From Epiperipatus broadwayi (lineage: Eukaryota; Onychophora; Udeonychophora; Euonychophora; Peripatidae): DNA of 64,000 nt. The notes beneath the pieces were generated by a model, which was given only the letters and a program-made list of their open reading frames with translations, was not told the origin of the DNA and ran no database searches. This document shows, piece after piece, positions 25,001 through 34,000 of the stretch (its first letter is position 1; each line of letters opens with the position of its first letter). Location: positions 7,656,411-7,720,410 of the forward strand of contig JAQFVV010000013.1 of assembly GCA_028023455.1 (NCBI GenBank), read 5' to 3'. The position numbers and the translations under genes are program-made.

Positions 25001-28000
25001 GCAGCAGGTCAAAGACAATTAATGGAGAAGACAAAATGAAAAGTTACACTATTTTAGATAAGTAGCAAGACAGGCAGATGCATTGGACTGAAGTCATGAC
25101 TGTAACTATAAATGTGTCACAATGAAGATAACCAAATCATAGAAGGGACAGGATTAACAGTGTGCAGAAAGATGGGGAGAGGTTATTTAAAAATGAAATA
25201 TTATAAATAGTAAAAATCATTCCATTTACAATATTCAGGTACATTATACTTTACACAAATTTTAAAATACTAAAAAAAAAAAAAAACTTGTTAATTGCTG
25301 ATATATAGTGAAGCCATGATTATAAGCTGTATCAATATATATTATTTCAATAAGCCAACAAAAAAAAAAAAAAAATTGTAAATAAACAAAAAATAAAAAT
25401 ATAATAAAAATTCATAAATTTAATATCACATCAATCATTTTTCCCTCTTAAAGTACCATACACAATCACATTTATTAATAATGTTTTTCAGTCTCAAAGT
25501 ACTATATGTAATCATGTTATTAATAATATTTCTTTGGATTAAATGGAAAGCACATAAAACACATATTTTATTCTTTGCTTTGAGAAATTAGAGAATTCAC
25601 AATATTCGTATAATAAAATGTTTACATAAGTTTTACAAAATTTAATAAGAATTAGAAAATATTTCTTGTACTGCATTAGAAAGCTTAAAGAGGTTAACTA
25701 AAAATTAGAAGACAGTAATGGCAAATAAGGTGATTGTATAAAGTGCAAAGCAGATACAGACTTAACAATTAGAAAGGTTACTATCTGCTGATAAGGAGAC
25801 TGGTATTAATGTTGCTATAGGAGGAAAAGAAATTATACACTGTTTAATTGTGATTAAAATCTGCACTTCGCTATACATTTAATTTAAAAAATAAAGACAT
25901 GGTGCAGTTAATTTTTTTAGTTTATTTAGTTAATGTATATGAATGGATACATACAGTAAATATATATGCAAATGTGTTCGCTCAATTTATTACTAGCAAT
26001 TATAATATCATTTTTTTAATTTTGTTTATAGTATAATTTTAATTTACATATGAAAATTATACACATAAATAGCATCTATATTATATATATATAATAAACA
26101 ATCATTTACAATGCTAAATATTTATGTGGAATGTTTTTGTGATTAATTCATTGCAACTGTTTTTTTTTATAATTATAATTGTATAGTTCTCCAGCTACAA
26201 CAAATGACAATCCAAATATAGTCATTTACTGTAGCTGGAAGGCTATTCAATTATAATTTTAAAAAAACAGTTGGAATGAGTTACTCTCAAAAATATTATA
26301 TATACTGTATATTGAAAAATACTGTACACTTTCAGTTTAATAAACAATATGCACTCTATTGTGATCAAGACTTGTGAACAAAATGTAAGCTATTATATGC
26401 AATGAACAATGTATGTGAAGGAGATTGGAACAAAATATGGCAGATTTCACAGTTGTAAGATAATTCTAATTTAAATGATCAATTTCACTTTTCAAAATTT
26501 TCTATTTTCCATATAAATGTCTAAAGTTTTGAGAATATTAAAACAATTACAATAGATTCTTGTAAGTTATCCTATCTATTAAGCTAGGTGACTTTTGTTT
26601 AAATATACACTTTTAGTGGCATACAATTCTATTTAGAAGGTTTATCTCAATTGTTTGTTTTTTTTACATTATAATGTTATGTTGCTATTTTTTTTTTATA
26701 TTAATAAAAAAATAATAATAATAAAGTGGAAATATTATAATTAAATATAATTAACAATAATAAAAAAACAGGTGAGGATAATTCATTATTGTTTTAATAT
26801 ATATAGATATTGGCATTTAAACATATATAATAATACATGAAACATTTTTAGGTGCATTTTTTATAAAGGATGAGAATTTTTGATTACTGTTTTAATATAT
26901 AAAGACACATTATAATATTTACCTTTTATTTATTATTGTTAATTATAATTAATTATATTTCCACTTTATTTTTTTTTTTGTATTAATATAAAAAAAAAAA
27001 ATAGAAATGTAATGTTAGAATAAAAAAAAAATTTAAATATTAAATACAAGTACTTGTCAGCCATTTTGTTTTTTAATATTTATTGTATGCTCCTGAAAAT
27101 GTATATTTAAACAAAATTCATCTGCCAAGCTTGATAGACACGATAACCCACAAGTATTCTATAATATCAACAGATTGAAAAGTTTAAACATGAGATAATA
27201 TGAACTGGCTATGATTTATTTAGATATAGTAAAACAAAAGCATTGGGTTATTGAATGATTTTAGAATGTCAAGGCCTCTGAGAATACCAATTTAGTTGAA
27301 ATATGCATCATGGAGATGACTTGCAATTTTTTAATGTCTTGCACTTATTGCTTATAAAGTAAAAGACAAATATTTAACATTACTAAATTATGTTCAATAT
27401 AAATTCTATATTTAATACTGTATATTTTTTTTAAAAATGTGATAAAAGTAATATTAAAACTGATTGTTTGCAACAAAATGAGAATTAAAGCTAATCGTCT
27501 AAGATACTACAGATTCTCCTTAAGATAAGTATAAAGGAAATAAACCTTATCACAAAATAAAATATTATCAAATGATCAGAAACAGATTTTTTATTGATTG
27601 GTAATTGTAATTATAATATATGAATAATTTTTTTAAATTTTAAACCAAAGTTATTTAAATTTCAAATAAGACTATGTAAAAAATGTCTTTGGTAATTTCA
27701 AAAACTTCATTGTAATAGGAATAGTTATAAATATTACAAGGAGAAAAATAATGGCATCTAGTCAAATTCTTAAATCTATATATAGCAACTCAATCTGGCT
27801 GAAGCATCCACTGCAGAACAGCTGCAACTTGAAGAGATTGTTCTGAGATCTACTGCAGCAAATTCAGTAAATTTTTCATACAACTTTTTCTATTTCAGTA
27901 TACATCTTTATGCATAGAAGGCCTGGATGATTTGTGGTTCTTCAAAGAACTTTTCCTACTGAAAAACATTTACAACAGAAATACTCTTGAAAATATAAGC

Positions 28001-31000
28001 CTCTATTATGACTGAATTGTCCAAAAACAATTTAAGTATAAAAAAAATATATTAAAACTATTAGAAATATTTTTAGAAAATCAGCAGTATTAAAAAAAAA
28101 AGATGAAAAAAATATATATACTGAGGAATTTAAAAAATAAAATTGAAATGAGCATACCTTTAGGGATAGAAATGTTTTGGGACATGTATAAAAGAAAGCA
28201 TAAAAAAAAATAGAAAAAAAAGATTAGAAAAAAAAAAAAGATAATCTTAAACTGAGAGATAGCTTTGGTCACTGATTAAAAATTCAATAATGAAAAAACT
28301 TAGAGATATCTTGGATTGATATGTTGGACTTGAAACTTCTGGAATAAGTTTTACATTAACTTCTCCAATAATTTTTTTACATTTTTCATAATTATAGTTT
28401 ACACATCTATGGCATGTGTCTCCACTGATGCAGTTTTATTGTACAAGAATTTGATGGTAGACAAAAAGTTGAGAAAACAGTTAAAGAACCTATTTTTCCT
28501 GGCTATTCATATCTTACCTACTCTTAGTTTCAACAAGACCCTCTACTTTCTGAGCATATTTTAAAGTCTAACAATTAATAATTCCTAAATTAAGATAAAA
28601 TGAGGCAGAATGTGTGAAATGCTAATAATCCAAAGGAGTCTTTAATCTATTGATTATATTAATTGTATTTTTTAATTATTCTTCTTGAAAAGCTTATCTT
28701 AATCAATAGTTTAAAATAATAATATTCATTACAGTTATCTCTTCTTATTATTACAATAGTATTTCAACTGGGTTAATTAGTCATCTTAAAAGACTGATAA
28801 TGAATTTAACGCAGTTGAAACATTCCATTTTAATAAAAAGTATATATATATAAGTTCTATTATTATTAAATACTGATAGAAACCTGACCCTTTACATAAT
28901 AAATTATTATATTAAAGGAATAATTAACTCAATGGTAGAAATAACTTTGTTCAGCAAAAATTTCTAGTGCAATTTCTGATCAAAAAAAAAAGTTAATCAA
29001 AAATCTGTTGGGCTATTTGATCTGGAATGGATATGCTACATATATTCAAACTAGGTTAAGAATTATATTAAGTCTTTTAACTTTTTCGTTATTACGAGCA
29101 CTTAAAATCGCACAAGAAATTTCAAATTATAAACATCCAGTTTTCGCTTAAGATTAACAGAAATCTACGCAGTCTATGCATTGCGCTTTTTACACCATCG
29201 TTTCCATTTTTCTTTCTACTTTCCATAAAGATAAGTTTTATTTTTCTATGATGAAAAATAAAAATTTTATGATAATTTTTGTGATCACCTAAATTGAATT
29301 TTTTTGTTTTTCTCTTAGTTTTTTTAATATCAAGGAAGTAACAAGCATCGTAAAAAGTACATCGGAAAAAATACAACTTTTTTACCGATGTACTTTGAAA
29401 ACAATGTTATTGGGGGCCAGTGGTAAATCTTTATTTTTATACATTTTTTTAATTTATTTTATTTTTATATATTTTTTAATTATTATTTGAATTTATATTT
29501 GATAAAAAATATATGAAAAAATTATTATTGAAAACGCTAATTAAAAAAATAGATTGTGATTGTATAAATGTATATCGTGAATTATCTGCATTTTTTGTTA
29601 TGAAGTCAGCTTGGGTCCAATATTTAAATTAGGTTTATATGAGATAGAGATAAAAATATTTTGCAAATATTATAACCCGATTTAGATTTTTCTATAATGT
29701 CTTCTCTGCATTTTAATAATAATAAAAATACGCAAATTAAAAAAGTAAAGATTTTGACAGTATATATATATAAACTTAGGTCGATTATAGACTACTGCAA
29801 TGTAAATTTCAAAGCTGCATATCAAATGCAAAGAGAGGTGGCATTTGATGAAGCTATTACTAAATTTATGATCATAAAGCATGAAGCAATATGAGCCCTC
29901 AAAACCTATATAGATAGGATAAATAATACTACATCGCACTGACTCTAAACTACTAACTTATGTACCTCAAGCTTAACTCTATAATGAATTTAGTATTTCA
30001 TTCACTTTTTATTTTATTTTGTATATAGTGACTATTTTAGTAATACTTTTTAATAAATTACAAACTGTATTGAAGTTCTTTATTATAATATTCAAATTAT
30101 ACTAATTATTGATCAATATTAACTACTTGTTATTAGGGATGACATATTCATTGCAAACCCCTGTATGGAAATACATTTTGAAGGGCTACTAGGAAAAATG
30201 AAAGGTACTAATGTCTTTATTCTACCAAGTTTTCAAGTCATGGATTATTTTAGGTAAGTGTTATTATATATCAATTTTTTAGAAATTTTATAATGAATCC
30301 AACTAACCTACTAACAAAAATATAATTTTAAGTTTTATGCATGATAATTTTGAATTTATGAAATAATATAAAAATAATTATTAGAAATATTAACTTTTAT
30401 TCTTTTTTTTATTACTTTGAATATCAATGACTATATTTTTTTCAGCTTCATTACATTCTTTGATGTTTCATATTTCAAATAATATATATCATGTCATTTT
30501 TGAATAATACAAACATATATTATGATAAAATTTGTGGCTTAACATAATTTTTTAAATATTCAATATAGTCACTTCATCAGTGAAAGGTTGAAGTTGATAG
30601 TTCTCAGAATAAATTACCCACAATAGTGGGCAGTAATACTACTGTTAATCTATTGATAAATGACAGTAATGCTATGATATAAAAGAAAATATATGGTGAA
30701 TTGTCTAATCATCACTCTACAACAATGCAAAAAGCTAGAAGAAAATGACTGTAATAGATTCTGAAAATGAACTATCAATCATGTTAGTACAATGGCACTC
30801 CAGTTTAGTTTTAAATATATCTCTACCATAATATTAGTATTTATTGCTTGGTGGTATTCTGTAGTCTAATTAGATATTTGCCTTCAAGCAAAAAATCTTC
30901 ATGTAAACTAACTTTTAAAGCATTTTTCTACTGTTATTAATGAAAATGTATGGTGGGTTGTCTAATCGTCTTTCTGCAATGATCAAGAAAGCTAGAAGAA

Positions 31001-34000
31001 AATAGATTCTGGAAATGAACTACCAATCACATTATTAACAAATTTGGTTCAATACAATGTATGCAATCAGATTTGATCAATATATTTTTAGACACAGATT
31101 AAGTTTTAAAAAAAAACTAATATATTTGAGTAATATGTATTTTATTATTTCGAAGTATTATTTTAGATGGCATATATTTAAATCATTGAAACAGATAATG
31201 TAATTAGTATAATTATATAATTAAGTTAATTTCAATAAGCAAAGAGATTAGTAATTAAATATTTAGCTGTGGGTTATTTATAATAAAAAAAACATCTATA
31301 TTAATTATTACTGCAAAAACCCCATTAGTTAACTATTTACTTCAGACACTTGGAAAGGTATAAATAATTCCAAAAGTTAATAAGTTTGAAAGAGAGCTAG
31401 AGGACTTTCATAAAAGCATCTCATATCTCAGGCTATATAGGGAAACAATGTACAGGTCTTTTAATTTATTTTAAAAAAGTCTTCCAAATTACTTTCTGTA
31501 TTCATAATAATGTATGATTTTTATGCATGGGTATTTATATATACATTCATGTTATCCATGTGTAGGAATACATTTATCAATCTTGCTATTAAAATAAATG
31601 TTTAGAACTTGTCAAATCAGTTTATTCCATTGTTGAGTTCTTTCTACACTCTTATATGCCAGTTTATGTCCGACTAACCTAAAATTAAACATACAAGCAA
31701 ATACTGAGATTAATTCATTATAAATAACATTGGCTTATTCAACATACTGGATCATGCTACATAAATGATCAAACTACATAGCATAGCGACAGTGATAGCA
31801 CTAGAGGAAGGCCTCATAGAAGAGGGCTGTTCACTACTGAGCAAATTTTTTCATGATAGCTCAAGCCAAACTTTGGTGTTAAGACTTGAACAAGGCGATT
31901 AGATTGATAAATTTAGAGTAAATTTATGGTACATATATATACAAACTGAGAAAAGATGTTAATGGGACAAATATTTATTGGCAATTTTCATATAAATAAT
32001 GCCTCCAAACGACCTTTGTCTAAGGCAAAAATAACAATATCTACAAAATAAGATTGATGACAATAAATTAAAGATAGCCACATTATTATAGAGGAAGAGA
32101 AAGTGATATGTGAACACAAAGTATTTTCAGTCTTACTTATGAAAAACTCATTGCGGAAATTAATTTCTTCATCCCAGCATTATCTAAACTTATAACAAAA
32201 CTATATTTCAGAAATAGAAAGCAATTTAAAGAAAAGAGTATAAGAGAATATGACATAGTCATCAGGGATCTACTTAATAAGGCAGTATATGGAAATTTCA
32301 AGGAAAGAAAACCCTCCTCAAACAATTTTTATGAAAAATGGCAGATGAGAAATTGAGACAACAATCTCTAGTTGATGATCTCACATATTAAAATGCAATA
32401 AAAAAAAGCTTAACACGTAAGTTAGTGTCAAAACAATGAAAAGAATTCAAAAATAATCTTCAAACAGAAAAACAACAAGCTCTCATTAATAAAACTGAGA
32501 GAAAAAAATACAAAAAAAATTCTGATAAAAAAATATTTTTTCCAAAAACTGGAAATATTATTGTGGAAAAGGAGAAAACTTTTTTACAGCAGATCATGAT
32601 GACAAAAAATCAATTACTCCTGATACTGAAATAAAATGGACAGTAAAAACTTTCACAGAAGCCACTTGGATCAATATATATTAACTGTGAATCTATGTAA
32701 AATCAAAGGGACAGGTGTATGTTCATATCAAAAAGAGATTGGAAAATGTAAAAATCTGCTGCAGATTGAAAAAACTAATGTTCAAGTAAATGATGTAAAT
32801 GGAAAAATCTAATCTTTGAGCAAATAATATAAATGGAAATACAATATATACAGAGAGAATGGTAAAAACTATTGTTAGATTATTTACTAAAGAGTCAGGA
32901 TTAAATTTATATATTGTAAAGAAAAAATTCAACCAATATTAGGGTGAGAATAGTTCAGACCTTTAGAAATTGAGCTAAATATGATTAATAGTATTTCTAA
33001 GATTTTCTTCATTTATTTAAATCCACATAAGGAATGCTTAATACTCAGTTTGTTAATATAGTGATTATGGAAAATGCAAAACCTGTAATTTGTAAACCTT
33101 GAAATATGTCCAAAAAGCAAAAGTAAAGAAAAGTTCAAAATTTTGATTGTAAATAAACACCAACAGAAAAATCCTACTGGGCTACCTCAATTGTTATTAT
33201 TACCAAATCAGACAGTTCACTATGCATATATGATGATTATCATGTAATCGTGAATAAAGATCTATATAAAAACACATATACCATACTAAATATTAGGGAA
33301 GTTGGCATCATTGCAAAAATGTTCACATTTTGCAAAACTGGATATGAAAGCAGTATTTTGCAAATTCCACTAGATAAAAAAAATCAGCAAATGTCGTAAC
33401 AAACACAACTCACATGGAACTTTTTGAAAATAGTTATTTACCCTTTGGGATTACCATTGCTCCAAATGTTTTCCAGGCTAAGGTGGGCAGAGGTAATTAT
33501 ATACCTATTAAGATATACTGATTGTTGCAAATATAAGACAGTTCTCAAAACAAGGGTAACAAATGTGTATAATTTTGGAATAAGAATCCTAAAAGTGCAT
33601 TTAGGAAACCAAAAAAATTAAAAAATTAAAATCATAATACATCAGAAGTCAGAACAATTAAAGAAATCCCTACACCTACAAATGTTAAGCAACTTCAAGC
33701 TTTTTTAAGACTTGTGTACAAAAGTTTTATTAAATTTATATATTGTATTTATATAAAACAACCACTGTATGATCTTCAAAAAAATCATAATTAAGTATCT
33801 AAACACCTAGAGAATACTTTTAAACAATCTAAACCTCTATTTATGTCTGATAAATTACAAATACACTATGATAGCCATGTAGAAGTATTGTTAACTACTG
33901 ATGCCTTTAAATATGAAATAGGAGCAGTGATCAGTCACCAAACAATTGAGAATGAAATAACACTTGTTGCTTTCACATCTCATATAATGTCAAGACTGAA

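Noticed and set aside
29122-29376. Minus ORF of 84 codons as a PARL 5' exon
   Set aside because: PARL exons 2 and 3 join directly in phase, so no exon is needed here, and the peptide does not resemble PARL.
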